Source: an uncultured Prevotella sp.
Lineage (GTDB): Bacteria; Bacteroidota; Bacteroidia; Bacteroidales; Bacteroidaceae
Reading direction: 5' to 3'
Length of the DNA stretch: 43,710 bases
Assembly: GCA_947170265.1 (NCBI GenBank)
Contig: CAMVSV010000021.1
Span: 1 to 43,710 of the forward strand
The translations under genes and the position numbers were made by a program. The notes under the pieces were generated by a model, which saw nothing but the letters and a program-made list of their open reading frames with translations, was not told the origin of the DNA and did no database searches. Positions 1 through 8,233 of this stretch are shown one piece after another (the stretch's first letter is position 1; each line of letters begins with the position of its first letter).

Positions 1-2
1 TC

Positions 3-1217
3 CTAACCTCTCCCGAAGAGATTGGAACATTAGGCTACGAACATGTTCGTGGCAATGACCATTTTGTCTTTGAGTATTCGCGACAGTGGCTAAAGCAGCA
101 TGGTGGCCTCCTGCTGAGCGGTGACCTGATGAATGTTCCTTCGTTGCAGCATCCTCGTGGTAATGATAATGTGTTCGGCTTCGTCAAGGATTCCTTTCCT
201 GATCGCTGGGGGCGTTTGTTGCTTGACCGTAGAGAGCGACTGACTGCCCAACAGGAAGGTAGGCCGAAACGTATGCTCACTAATTACGATTACCTCATAG
301 GGATTGAAGACTTTACGCGCATGGGGGGCATACGTTACAAAGAGGAAGATGGTGATGACTATATCAACGCGAGTGCAAAATATCTTGTTCCCCCTATTGA
401 GAGTCTTCGCGCCCTGTGCGATGCGTGCCATGAGATTGAGTTGGCAGAGGAGCGCAATGAATTGCCGGATCAACGCTGGCTCGACCAGTTGATTGACCCA
501 GGAACCTCTCTTGGCGGTGCCCGTCCTAAGGCCAACGTGGTTGATACGGACGGCAAACTATATGTAGCCAAGTTCCCTTCAAAGAAGGATTTGGAGAATA
601 CTGAACTTATTGAGCACTTCTCGCATCAGCTTGCGGCCAAGGCTGGCATCAACGTGGCAAAGACGCGCACCATCAAGATTTCAAAAGACCGTGACCTGCT
701 TCTTTCTGAACGCTTCGATAGAACAGCAGAGGGCCGTCGCATTCATTTTGCTTCCGCTATGTCGTTGCTTGGTCTTGATGATGGAGCTGGCAGCAGCACA
801 GGTAACGGCTATCTTGACATCGTTGATTTCATCCTTCGTGGGTGTACCGATGTACGGCAAAATCTCCGTGAACTCTATCGTAGAGTGGCATTTAACATCT
901 TGTTTGGTAACACAGATGACCACTTCCGTAATCATGGATTCCTGCTTACCCCGAAAGGCTGGACACTCTCTCCTGCATACGACATCAATCCGGGAACAAA
1001 GTCACATCAATGCTTGCTTATCGATTCATACACAGAAGAGTCGGACATCAACGCCTTACTCTCTGCAAGTGAGAGCTACATGCTTGAACATAAAGAAGCA
1101 TCAAAGATTATTGAGGAGGTTCGTGCTGCTATCAAAGACTGGCGCAAAACCGCTACAGAAATACAAATACCCGCAAAGTTGTTAGAATCATATTCTATTC
1201 GTTGGGATGAACTATAA
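3..1217 (+). CDS. HipA-family serine/threonine kinase, 5' end outside window
   Basis: The frame is open from the first bases, so the true start lies left of the window; 404 residues are visible. The first ~100 visible residues look like the HipA N-terminal subdomain (GTLGYEHVRG, FVFEYSRQWL). The kinase part has the loop TSLGGARPKA near visible residue 168, the ATP-binding strand LYVAKFPSKKD, the catalytic stretch GNTDDHFRNHGF near residue 302 and SPAYDINPG after it. Known HipA proteins phosphorylate a target (GltX in E. coli) and are toxins paired with an HTH antitoxin. The partner, if present, would be upstream and cannot be seen. Both HipA lobes seem to be in one chain, unlike split HipS/HipT systems. 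The catalytic motifs look intact, so the protein is probably active. Identification as a HipA-like kinase is firm; a role as a toxin is inference. Confidence 0.9.
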   Translation, partial: LTSPEEIGTLGYEHVRGNDHFVFEYSRQWLKQHGGLLLSGDLMNVPSLQHPRGNDNVFGFVKDSFPDRWGRLLLDRRERLTAQQEGRPKRMLTNYDYLIGIEDFTRMGGIRYKEEDGDDYINASAKYLVPPIESLRALCDACHEIELAEERNELPDQRWLDQLIDPGTSLGGARPKANVVDTDGKLYVAKFPSKKDLENTELIEHFSHQLAAKAGINVAKTRTIKISKDRDLLLSERFDRTAEGRRIHFASAMSLLGLDDGAGSSTGNGYLDIVDFILRGCTDVRQNLRELYRRVAFNILFGNTDDHFRNHGFLLTPKGWTLSPAYDINPGTKSHQCLLIDSYTEESDINALLSASESYMLEHKEASKIIEEVRAAIKDWRKTATEIQIPAKLLESYSIRWDEL

Positions 1218-1525
1218 AAAGGTAGCGCATTCTGCACGTTTTTCGTGAATGTGTAACTTTGCAGCGCAATTGAAACATGTAGCGTACAGAGAGAAACTCG
1301 TTGAAATCCAGCGGGATAACACATTCAGACGAGAAACTCTCAAATCGAGCAAAAAGGCGCGGTACAAGCCAAATCGCCAAAGTGCTTATTTTTCAAGCAT
1401 TTACACTTTCGCTTACTTTCGAAAAACTTTCGAAAAATAGCCATGTACCGATTAAATTCACTGAACGCTGATATTCAATTGATTGCCGATGGTGCGTGGG
1501 AAAGTAATCAGTTACGATCTGTTCA
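1218..1525. other. Intergenic region without a supported gene
   Basis: No convincing coding sequence is seen on either strand. It holds a promoter-like box TAACTTTG at 1254-1261 (+) that leads into no evident gene, and a perfect tandem duplication of the 11-mer CTTTCGAAAAA at 1416-1437. It lies between the stop of the hipA-like gene and the stop of the leftward lipoprotein gene. Confidence 0.5.
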
Positions 1526-2455
1526 TCAATGTTCATCAAGGTCTTTTGCAGGCCACCCGTAGTCCTGATACATGGTGGCAGAAAGTCCGTGGTCACGGAC
1601 GAATAGACGGAGCCCCTCTGCCCTATTCCTTTCGCGTTCATCAGCATCACTGTGATGTATTTGGAAAGAGTCAAAGTATTCTCCAAATATCTTCTTGGCA
1701 CTGGGTATGAACATTGCCCCATCTTCTACCTGTTCAAACTGTGATACATAGAAGTGCTCACCCTTCTTGCAGATGTGCATCAGACCGGGATGGCTCCCAC
1801 CTGAGACGCATTTAAGTGTATCCTTAACCTGTTTATAGTTGTATACCCAGAAATCCCCCCATATACGAATGTCTGTAGAGTCCTCTTCATTGACAGCAAC
1901 GACATCGCTTAGAGGTATACTATATTCACCTTCGGCATAGTGGCTGGCAATCTGCTCCGTCATATAGCGGTCAATGGCGGAATAATAGTTTGTTACCTGT
2001 TCATTAATCATCACAACAGCTTTGTCAGATAACTTTCTGTCAAGAATGACAAGTGACATGGGACGAGAGCTGAACGATTGTGCCTTGCCGATTCTTCCAT
2101 CATAGAAATAAAAGAGAGTGTCTCCCTTTTCTTCTATCCTTACAGGATTAATCTCAGTTGTGAGATTAGTCACAGGCTGGACGATAGCTACTACAAACTT
2201 CTTAGAGAAGTCTATCTCTGTGGGGTGCCCGTCCTTGCCCATTACAGCACTCATGCCAAATAGCTTTTCAAATTCCTCTGCTGTAGTAATCTTTGGGCTG
2301 ACAGGTAAATTCTGATCATTGTTAAAAAAATAATTCTTGGCAATTTCAAATCCAATACTGCCATCCGTAGTGTCAGTAATTATTTCAGACGTCTGTTTCT
2401 GACCACATGCAGCCAACACCATTACTGCAGCGCATGCCGTTAATACTTTTCTCAT
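1526..2455 (-). CDS. Lipoprotein of unknown function
   Basis: I do not recognise the family. The chosen start gives 309 residues and begins MRKVLTACAAVMVLAACGQK, a lipoprotein signal peptide with lipobox LAAC, so it should be a lipid-anchored envelope protein. A longer reading starting at 2536 would put 27 charged residues before the signal peptide and is less likely. The mature part is mixed alpha/beta without membrane segments. It contains a KFVVAIVQPVTN stretch followed by a short strand-rich region (DTLFYFYDGRIG) that resembles no motif I can name, and it ends in a charged segment rich in D, E and R. It stands alone: the next leftward gene ends more than 270 bases upstream, with a hairpin terminator between. 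A TATCTTTG box at 2567-2574 is a plausible promoter. Confidence 0.75.
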   Translation of the reverse strand: MRKVLTACAAVMVLAACGQKQTSEIITDTTDGSIGFEIAKNYFFNNDQNLPVSPKITTAEEFEKLFGMSAVMGKDGHPTEIDFSKKFVVAIVQPVTNLTTEINPVRIEEKGDTLFYFYDGRIGKAQSFSSRPMSLVILDRKLSDKAVVMINEQVTNYYSAIDRYMTEQIASHYAEGEYSIPLSDVVAVNEEDSTDIRIWGDFWVYNYKQVKDTLKCVSGGSHPGLMHICKKGEHFYVSQFEQVEDGAMFIPSAKKIFGEYFDSFQIHHSDADERERNRAEGLRLFVRDHGLSATMYQDYGWPAKDLDEH

Positions 2456-2566
2456 AATTGTATGCATTAAATTAACTTTCAGTAGTATTTCCACTACAAA
2501 CTTCTCACGTTCTTCCATATCTAAATGCCTTTTCAAAACAAATCAATAAATCTTCAGTAGGCAAGG

Positions 2567-2574
2567 CAAAGATA
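2567..2574 (-). promoter_or_regulatory. Putative promoter -7 box for the lipoprotein gene
   Basis: On the minus strand the sequence is TATCTTTG, matching the Bacteroidetes TAnnTTTG consensus. No good -33 element is seen at the usual spacing. Confidence 0.4.
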
Positions 2575-2663
2575 GTACAAATAAAAACATTATCATCTCT
2601 TTTGGCAGAATAAATTTTATAATAGGTTGAAAACATATTCAACCGATTTCCAATTTAAACACA

Positions 2664-2700
2664 AAATCAGGCACTGATGATATGTTCACATCAGTGCCTG
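2664..2700 (-). terminator. Intrinsic terminator after the alcohol dehydrogenase gene
   Basis: A perfect 12-bp inverted repeat, CAGGCACTGATG (2668-2679) and CATCAGTGCCTG (2689-2700), with a 9-base loop. On the minus strand it is followed by ATTTTGTGTTT. It lies just beyond the end of the leftward operon finishing at 2727. Confidence 0.75.
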
Positions 2701-2726
2701 ATTCGTTATTTTGACAAACCTTTATT

Positions 2727-3899
2727 TCAAAGGCTCTCTCTTAGAATCTCTGTTATGTCTTCTTTTGATAGATTAAGGTATCCGGCTGGATAGACCACGG
2801 TGGTCTCTGTGATGCCGGGAATCATCTCCTCGGTTGCACCAAGTGCGCTGATGGTCAGTGGCAGACCAATCTCCTGCATCCATTCTCTTAGGGCTTGCAA
2901 ACCAGCTGTGGCTATCTGCTCATCGGTCATGTCTTTGCCAGAGATGTTCCATACGTTTTTTGCGAAACGGACGAACTTGGGAAGACCTGGCTGCATGGCA
3001 CGTTTGTAGTATGCCATTGAGACGGAGGCCAGTGCATAGCCGTGAGGGGCATGTGTCCAGGCTCCCACGCTATGGCCAATCATGTGTACCATCCAGTCCT
3101 CTTTTTTGCCCAGTCCGATGAGCGTATTCAGCGCCCAAGTGGCGGTCCACATGATGTTGGAACGTGCTTCATAGTCCTGCGGATTCTTCACGGCTATTCG
3201 GCTACTGTGTATAACAGATCGCATCAGCCCCTCGGCGATATAGTCGCTTGTGTTATCGTCAAAATCTGAGAAGTATTGCTCCATGATGTGGTTCATGATG
3301 TCGTAGATGCCAGCTTTCATCTGATTATCTGGCACGGTCATCGTGTATCTCGGGTTGAGTATGGAGAACTTCGGCATCAGACGGCTGTCAAACACATGAC
3401 CAACCTTAAACGTATGTTCGGCATCGGTAATCACCGTTCCGGCGTTCATCTCCGAACCAGTGCCAGCCATCGTCAGGATGCAACCTACTGGCAGAATTCT
3501 CTGATCTTCATCGGGGTTCTGTTGCTTCAGCCAGAACTGCTCCCAGTAGTCGCCCTCATAATATGTCGATGCCGCCACTGCTTTCGAGTAGTCACACACA
3601 CTGCCACCACCAATTGCGAGAATCAGGTCCACCTTGTTTTCGCGGGCAATATTTACACCCTCGTGCAGTTTCTCTAATGTGGGGTTAGTCATTACACCCG
3701 GGTTCTCCACAATCGTCTTGCCTGCCTCTCTCAAAATTGCTACTACCATGTCGTAAATGCCATTGCGCTTCACACTGCCGCTACCGTAGTTCAGCAGCAC
3801 CACTGGGCCATAGCTCTTCAGCTCGTCCTTGAGGAATTTCAAAGACTCATCACCAAAATAGAGTTTGGTGGGATTGTAATAAGAAAAGTTTCCTAACAT
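2727..3899 (-). CDS. Iron-containing alcohol dehydrogenase (butanol dehydrogenase/YqhD type)
   Basis: The protein should reduce aldehydes to alcohols (or the reverse) with NAD(P)H and a divalent metal. The 390-residue length fits the iron-ADH family. Near the N terminus is NYSYYNPTK-like NFSYYNPTKLYFG, typical of YqhD/BdhA; then the nucleotide-binding AIGGGSVCDYSKA, the TMAGTGSEMN motif and the metal-ligand region with HMIGHSVGAWTHAPHG. The start at 3899 leaves 13 bases after the aldo/keto reductase gene; an in-frame ATG at 3929 would overlap that gene and add ten residues unlike the family. It is the last gene of the leftward operon 6004 to 2727, followed by a terminator. Two successive carbonyl reductases in one operon suggest aldehyde handling. 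The substrate is not predictable. Confidence 0.9.
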   Translation of the reverse strand: MLGNFSYYNPTKLYFGDESLKFLKDELKSYGPVVLLNYGSGSVKRNGIYDMVVAILREAGKTIVENPGVMTNPTLEKLHEGVNIARENKVDLILAIGGGSVCDYSKAVAASTYYEGDYWEQFWLKQQNPDEDQRILPVGCILTMAGTGSEMNAGTVITDAEHTFKVGHVFDSRLMPKFSILNPRYTMTVPDNQMKAGIYDIMNHIMEQYFSDFDDNTSDYIAEGLMRSVIHSSRIAVKNPQDYEARSNIMWTATWALNTLIGLGKKEDWMVHMIGHSVGAWTHAPHGYALASVSMAYYKRAMQPGLPKFVRFAKNVWNISGKDMTDEQIATAGLQALREWMQEIGLPLTISALGATEEMIPGITETTVVYPAGYLNLSKEDITEILRESL

Positions 3900-3912
3900 A
3901 GTTGCATATATT

Positions 3913-4758
3913 TTATCCGTAATTTTCAATCAGATACTTCACGAACTGCGGATCACCGAAGTTGATGGTGCCCGTGTCGTGTTGGTTCATCTTGGCAATT
4001 TGAGCCATGTCGGCATCGCTCAGGTTAAAGTCAAACACATCGAAATTCTGTGCCATACGCTCCTTGTGCGAACTTTTGGGAATGGCCACGATACCGCGCT
4101 GTGTAAGCCAACGTAGTGCTACCTGGGCGGCTGTTTTATTGTATTTTGCTCCAATGGCTGCCAGAGCCTCGCTCTTTACAATACCGTCTACACCCTGTCC
4201 GCCGAGTGGTCCCCATGCCATCATCTTGGTGCCAAACTCAGCATGTATAGGCTCTATGCCAGTCTGTTGAATGAGAGTGTTGCATTGCAACTGATTCACC
4301 ATCGGTTTCACGTCCACATAGTGTGCGAAGTCGAAGAAACGGCCAGACTGGAAGTTGCTCACGCCAATGGCACGAACCTTGCCATCGCGATAAGCCTTCT
4401 CCATAGCCCGCCATGTGCCGAACACGTCACCGTATGCCTGATGGATAAGCAATAGGTCTATGTATTCCGTCTGCAATTTACGCAAGCTCTCGTCTATGCT
4501 CATAGCTGCTTTTTCCTCACCATTGTTCGAAATCCACACTTTTGTTACTATGAACAGGTCTTCGCGCTTAAGTCCACTTTTGCGCCATGCACGTCCAACA
4601 CCTTCTTCGTTCTGGTATGCCTGTGCAGTATCTATAAGCCTATAACCTGCGCTTATTGCATCCATCACACATCGTTCACACTCGTCAGGGCTCACCATAA
4701 ACACACCGTAGCCTAATGTGGGCATCTCAACGCCGTTTGATAATTTAATGTACTCCAT
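3913..4758 (-). CDS. Aldo/keto reductase
   Basis: A cytosolic NADPH-dependent carbonyl reductase of the AKR superfamily, 281 residues, normal for the prokaryotic 2,5-diketo-D-gluconate reductase-like subgroup. The catalytic tetrad is complete: D43 and Y48 in LIDTAQAYQNEE, K73 in FIVTKVW and H106 in LLLIHQAYG. The signature KVRAIGVSNF and the NADP-binding AIPKSSHKERMAQN near the C terminus are also present. It sits one base after the lipoprotein flavodoxin gene and 13 bases before the alcohol dehydrogenase gene, so all three are presumably on one mRNA. The physiological carbonyl substrate is unknown. Confidence 0.93.
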   Translation of the reverse strand: MEYIKLSNGVEMPTLGYGVFMVSPDECERCVMDAISAGYRLIDTAQAYQNEEGVGRAWRKSGLKREDLFIVTKVWISNNGEEKAAMSIDESLRKLQTEYIDLLLIHQAYGDVFGTWRAMEKAYRDGKVRAIGVSNFQSGRFFDFAHYVDVKPMVNQLQCNTLIQQTGIEPIHAEFGTKMMAWGPLGGQGVDGIVKSEALAAIGAKYNKTAAQVALRWLTQRGIVAIPKSSHKERMAQNFDVFDFNLSDADMAQIAKMNQHDTGTINFGDPQFVKYLIENYG

Positions 4759-4759
4759 C

Positions 4760-5386
4760 TTATTTTAAACTATTAATCCATTTTGCCACTTTTGCCTTCT
4801 CAGTGCGCACCTCGTGACCGTATATGCTGAAACCATTTTGCACATTTGCACCTGGGAATGCCTCTTTCACGTCATCTACACAGTTGGCAAGTCCACTACC
4901 TTCATGGGTAGTGAAAGGAATTACGGTCTTGCCCTTCAGGTCGTTCGCGTGCTTCTTGAAGAACGTGAACATCACCTGTGGATAGGTGCCCCACCATACA
5001 GGTCCACCGATGAACACAGTGTCGTACTTGCTCAGGTCCACATCACCCTCATACTCTGGCAGCTCACCGTTCTTCGCCTCTTCTTGTGCCAGTTTTATGA
5101 GTGGATTGTATGCCATTCCGTCGTACTTGTGCGTTATGATTTCAAACTGCTCTGCACCTGTCAGCTCCGTGATATAGTCAGCAACAATTTTTGTGTTGCC
5201 AACTTTGATGTTTCCTACCGAGTAGTTGTCTCCCGCATGCGAGAAGAACACAACGATTGTCTTACCATTTGTATTCATAATTGCTTGATTATTTGAATGA
5301 TTAACTCCTTGTTGTTTGCTACCGCTGCAGGCAATAGATACCAGTAGAAAAAGCAGCGCTGCAAGAATATAATTCCATTTTTTCAT
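4760..5386 (-). CDS. Exported lipoprotein flavodoxin
   Basis: An FMN-binding flavodoxin-like domain with an N-terminal lipoprotein signal (MKKWNYILAALLFLLVSIAC, lipobox SIAC) and a ~16-residue linker rich in N and Q. The flavodoxin core starts at KTIVVFFSHAGDNYSVG (phosphate-binding loop), continues with the flavin-loop motif VFIGGPVWWGTYP and ends with the conserved VIPFTTHEGSGLAN typical of the flavodoxin_4 group. Flavodoxins are usually cytosolic, so the lipid anchor implies an envelope redox role. An internal in-frame ATG (MNTNGKTIVVFF) just before the core could give a cytosolic form. It is in the AraC-adjacent operon, 15 bases after the acetyltransferase. The partner enzyme is unknown. 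Confidence 0.88.
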   Translation of the reverse strand: MKKWNYILAALLFLLVSIACSGSKQQGVNHSNNQAIMNTNGKTIVVFFSHAGDNYSVGNIKVGNTKIVADYITELTGAEQFEIITHKYDGMAYNPLIKLAQEEAKNGELPEYEGDVDLSKYDTVFIGGPVWWGTYPQVMFTFFKKHANDLKGKTVIPFTTHEGSGLANCVDDVKEAFPGANVQNGFSIYGHEVRTEKAKVAKWINSLK

Positions 5387-5401
5387 AGTAGATATTTATT
5401 A

Positions 5402-6004
5402 TTATTCCTTTTGATCTTCTGGATTTAGCATCTTAATTACCTTTGCCGGCACGCCTCCTGCCACGGCATAGTCTGGGATGTCTTTCGTCACAACGGCACC
5501 AGCCGCCACTACTGCATATTTTCCTATAGTCACGCCTGGGCAAATAGTAACATTCATGCCTATCCAGGCATTCTTCTTGACCGTCACTTTGCCGTAGGTG
5601 TATTTAGTATGTCGCTCGTTGAAGTCGTGGTTGATAGTTGCTATTCTGACTCCTGGAGCAACTTGCACGCCATCTTCAAATTCTATACCTCCCGATGCGC
5701 TGAGTATGGCAGAATGGTTGATGAACACACCTTTGCCCATCTTCACTCTATTGCCGAAGTCGCAGATAAAGGGCGTGAGAATTCTCACATCGTCGAGCTT
5801 GCGACCAAACAGTTCTTCCAACTCCTCCACATAGGTGGGGTCATCAGGCATCTTGGCATTAGCCTTGGCACAAATAACACGACTGCGCATCATCTCATCT
5901 ACAGCCTCCATGAAATACGGTTCTCTGATGTCTGTAGGACCGCCTTTCGCCATTAATTCAAAAACGTAACCTTTTGGATATTCCATAACTTTTGAAGTAT
6001 TCAA
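5402..6004 (-). CDS. Sugar O-acetyltransferase (maltose/galactoside acetyltransferase-like)
   Basis: A left-handed beta-helix acetyltransferase that moves acetyl from acetyl-CoA to a hydroxyl acceptor. The ~200-residue length fits the LacA/Maa family. An N-terminal Mac-type region is followed by hexapeptide repeats (VKMGKGVFINHSAIL, IEFEDGVQVAPGVRI). The catalytic histidine is in TINHDFNERH, and the C-terminal helix closes with VVAAGAVVTKDIPDYAVAGG and VPAKVIKML. It is the first gene of the leftward operon, divergent from the AraC gene across 131 bases. An alternative start at 5986 (MEYPKGYVFE) is possible. Such enzymes are often annotated as detoxifying non-metabolised sugars; the acceptor here is unknown. 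Confidence 0.9.
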   Translation of the reverse strand: MNTSKVMEYPKGYVFELMAKGGPTDIREPYFMEAVDEMMRSRVICAKANAKMPDDPTYVEELEELFGRKLDDVRILTPFICDFGNRVKMGKGVFINHSAILSASGGIEFEDGVQVAPGVRIATINHDFNERHTKYTYGKVTVKKNAWIGMNVTICPGVTIGKYAVVAAGAVVTKDIPDYAVAGGVPAKVIKMLNPEDQKE

Positions 6005-6014
6005 TTAACATTTG

Positions 6015-6022
6015 CAAAATTA
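6015..6022 (-). promoter_or_regulatory. Putative promoter -7 box for the acetyltransferase operon
   Basis: TAATTTTG on the minus strand, 11 bases upstream of the ATG at 6004. It matches TAnnTTTG, and no -33 element is evident at the expected spacing, which would fit an activator-dependent promoter. Confidence 0.4.
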
Positions 6023-6086
6023 TGGTGATTTTTCGATACTTTGGTTACACAAATTGCATCATCATTTTCATTTTTTGCGGAAAACG

Positions 6087-6117
6087 TTTGTTATGTTATT
6101 AATAATGCTTAATTTAG
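6087..6117 (+). promoter_or_regulatory. Putative promoter of the AraC-family gene
   Basis: TTTG at 6087-6090, exactly 19 bases, then TAATTTAG at 6110-6117, which is one mismatch from TAnnTTTG. Transcription would start about 15 bases before the ATG at 6136. Confidence 0.5.
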
Positions 6118-6135
6118 CAGCCAAAAGCCAAAGAT

Positions 6136-6957
6136 ATGTCTATTGATTTCCTTTATTCAATTGATTTCCACGGTATGAATGTCCGTGAGTTGAGCCATAC
6201 CTGTATGCACATGCTCTGTACGGCTGGTGAGGGTAGTTTTGTTTTCAACGAGCGGTGCTATCACATCATGAAGAACGATTTAGTGGTGATTCCCATGCCC
6301 CATAAGGTGAAGAATCTTGCAGCCCATGCTGACCTACAGGTGGAGTGGTTTGCTGCCGACTACAAGTTCCTGCAAAGTCTGTTACCGTCTAACAACTATA
6401 GTATCGGGGGTAGTATATCACTGAACCAAAATCCTGTCATCTCGCTCACCGACGACCAGTCCGAGCATATCCTCGCCGATTTTCACCGTCTGCGCGACCG
6501 CATGGAAGAACGCCACTTGATGTTCTACCGCGAACTGATGGGCAGTCTGTGTCTGACGATGATGTATGATATCTTTGAGGCTCATGCCCAGCGCGACTCC
6601 ACGGAGAATCATACCGACCGTGCGGGTTATATCGTGAAACAGCTGATGGACTTGCTTGCCACCGGTATCAGTCAGACAGAGCGTGAGGTGCGTTACTATG
6701 CCGTGCGTCTCAATGTTTCGCCCAAATACCTCTCCGAAACAGTGCGCCGCATGACAGGTCACAGCGTTACCTCCTACATCAATCGCTACACAATTCCCAT
6801 ACTAAAAGACTATCTGGGTGACGAACGTCTGTCGCTCACCCAGATAGCCGACCGTATGAATTTTGCCACGCTCTCTTATTTTAGCCGTTACTGCACCAAG
6901 CACCTTGGTCAGTCACCCAGCGAGTACCGCCAGAGCCTGCAGCCTAAGTCATTTTAG
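6136..6957 (+). CDS. AraC-family transcriptional regulator
   Basis: 273 residues: an N-terminal sensing half with a cupin-like character (HMLCTAGEGSFVFNERCYHI, LVVIPMPHKVKNLA) and a C-terminal AraC double helix-turn-helix of about 100 residues (VRYYAVRLNVSPKYLSETVR, then SLTQIADRMNFATLSYFSRY and the family signature LGQSPSEYRQ). Proteins of this type bind tandem sites spaced about 21 bp, usually as activators responding to a small molecule. It is transcribed away from the acetyltransferase-flavodoxin-AKR-ADH operon, and its 3' end overlaps the convergent hydrolase gene by 9 bases. Its position suggests it controls the surrounding redox genes, and perhaps the more distant DUF362 and CMD-cupin genes. 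The ligand is unknown. Confidence 0.93.
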   Translation: MSIDFLYSIDFHGMNVRELSHTCMHMLCTAGEGSFVFNERCYHIMKNDLVVIPMPHKVKNLAAHADLQVEWFAADYKFLQSLLPSNNYSIGGSISLNQNPVISLTDDQSEHILADFHRLRDRMEERHLMFYRELMGSLCLTMMYDIFEAHAQRDSTENHTDRAGYIVKQLMDLLATGISQTEREVRYYAVRLNVSPKYLSETVRRMTGHSVTSYINRYTIPILKDYLGDERLSLTQIADRMNFATLSYFSRYCTKHLGQSPSEYRQSLQPKSF

Positions 6958-8106
6958 ACTCTCGTTGAAGAAAATCTCTATCTTGTCATAGGGTATGCAG
7001 TCTGCCACATCGTCATAAAGATCCACATGCGAGGCTCCGGCAATGATAAGCAGTTCCTTGTTACCCTCCTTGTAACTGCCGGCATATTTTCCTGTGGGAA
7101 TCTCGTTGGCTGTAGCACATTCGTCTATTGATGAATCAAAAGCCTTCTTGCCAGTCATTTTCTCGAAGGCATACTCAGAGAAATAACGCGAATGTGCCTT
7201 TTCACCGTGGATGAGCAGCACAGGAGTTTCTATTTCATTTGCATAGTCGAGGATAGGTTGGTTGAGGAACGACTGACACCCTACTACGTTCCATCCGTCG
7301 TTGGAGTTGCCGCTACGCTCGTGATAGCCTCGCTTGGTCTTGTAGTAAGAATGATAGTCCTTAACAAACCAAGGGGCAGCATCTGGCAGTGGGTCAACCA
7401 CACCGCCGGCACGCTTGTAAGAGCCGTTCTTGAAGTCCTCGGTACGCTGTGCGGCCATCGCCTTGCGAGCCTCCATGCGCTGTTCCTTTGAGTCGCTGCT
7501 CATGAAGTAGCCCTCGCGGTTTACTTTCGTCATGTCATACATAGTAGAGGCAACGGTTGCTTTTATGCGAGGGTCAAGGGCGGCAGCATTCACTGCCATA
7601 CCACCGAAACCGCAGATGCCAATGATGCCGATGCGCTCAGGGTCAACATTATCCTGTATGCTGAGGAAGTCTACGGCAGCGAGAAAATCCTCTGTATTGA
7701 TGTCGGGTGAAGCCATGCGACGTGGTTCTCCTCCACTCTCTCCAGTGAACGAGGGGTCGAAGGCTATAGCCACGAAACCGCGCTCAGCCATGTGCTGGGC
7801 ATAAAGACCACTTGACTGTTCCTTTACAGCTCCGAAAGGCCCCGTAACGGCAATAGCAGCGAGTTTTCCTTTTGCATCCTTCGGAATGTACATGTCTGCA
7901 GCGAGTTCTATGCCATAACGGTTCTTAAATGTGACCTTTTTGTGATCAACCTTGTCACTCTTGCGGAACGTCTTGTCCCACTCTTGAGTTAAATGTAATG
8001 TTGTATTCATAATTTCTTTGTTTAGATTATTTTCACTCTTTTGGGCCCAGCCTGAGAGAGTCATACCAATCAGAACTGCGGCTAATACATTTTTCTTTAT
8101 CATCAT
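6949..8106 (-). CDS. Exported alpha/beta hydrolase, dienelactone-hydrolase-like
   Basis: 385 residues with a Sec signal peptide (MMIKKNVLAAVLIGMTLSGWAQ), then an alpha/beta-hydrolase fold. The nucleophile elbow is GICGFGG with Cys at about residue 165, as in dienelactone hydrolases (Cys instead of Ser). The oxyanion region is AVTGPFGAVKEQSSG, an acidic region follows in LLIHGEKAHSRYFS, and the His is in IIAGASHVDLYD. Similar bacterial proteins are often annotated as X-Pro dipeptidyl-peptidase-like or YcjY-like hydrolases of unknown substrate. The gene has its own upstream space of 127 bases with a 22-bp-spaced direct repeat. A decapitated sister leader peptide lies at 12862-12918. Substrate unknown; periplasmic location inferred from the signal peptide. 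Confidence 0.88.
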   Translation of the reverse strand: MMIKKNVLAAVLIGMTLSGWAQKSENNLNKEIMNTTLHLTQEWDKTFRKSDKVDHKKVTFKNRYGIELAADMYIPKDAKGKLAAIAVTGPFGAVKEQSSGLYAQHMAERGFVAIAFDPSFTGESGGEPRRMASPDINTEDFLAAVDFLSIQDNVDPERIGIIGICGFGGMAVNAAALDPRIKATVASTMYDMTKVNREGYFMSSDSKEQRMEARKAMAAQRTEDFKNGSYKRAGGVVDPLPDAAPWFVKDYHSYYKTKRGYHERSGNSNDGWNVVGCQSFLNQPILDYANEIETPVLLIHGEKAHSRYFSEYAFEKMTGKKAFDSSIDECATANEIPTGKYAGSYKEGNKELLIIAGASHVDLYDDVADCIPYDKIEIFFNESLK

Positions 8107-8123
8107 TTCTATCAGATTATTAA

Positions 8124-8167
8124 TGTAATACTGTGATTGAACTGTTGTAATACTTTATTGAATCAGC
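8124..8167 (-). promoter_or_regulatory. Direct repeat with 22-bp spacing upstream of the hydrolase gene
   Basis: TGTAATACT occurs at 8124 and again at 8146, each followed within a few bases by ATTGAA. A 22-bp period places both copies on the same face of the helix, as for AraC-type tandem operators. The regulator is not proven. Confidence 0.35.
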
Positions 8168-8233
8168 GAGAATGTGCTTTTCCCAATGGATCAGTAATGC
8201 TATGTCTGACACTAAGCTACAATAATAGTTGCG

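Noticed and set aside
1249..1440. 63-residue rightward frame after the hipA-like gene
   Set aside because: Basic, low-complexity composition; its ATG lies upstream of the only promoter box and it resembles no protein.
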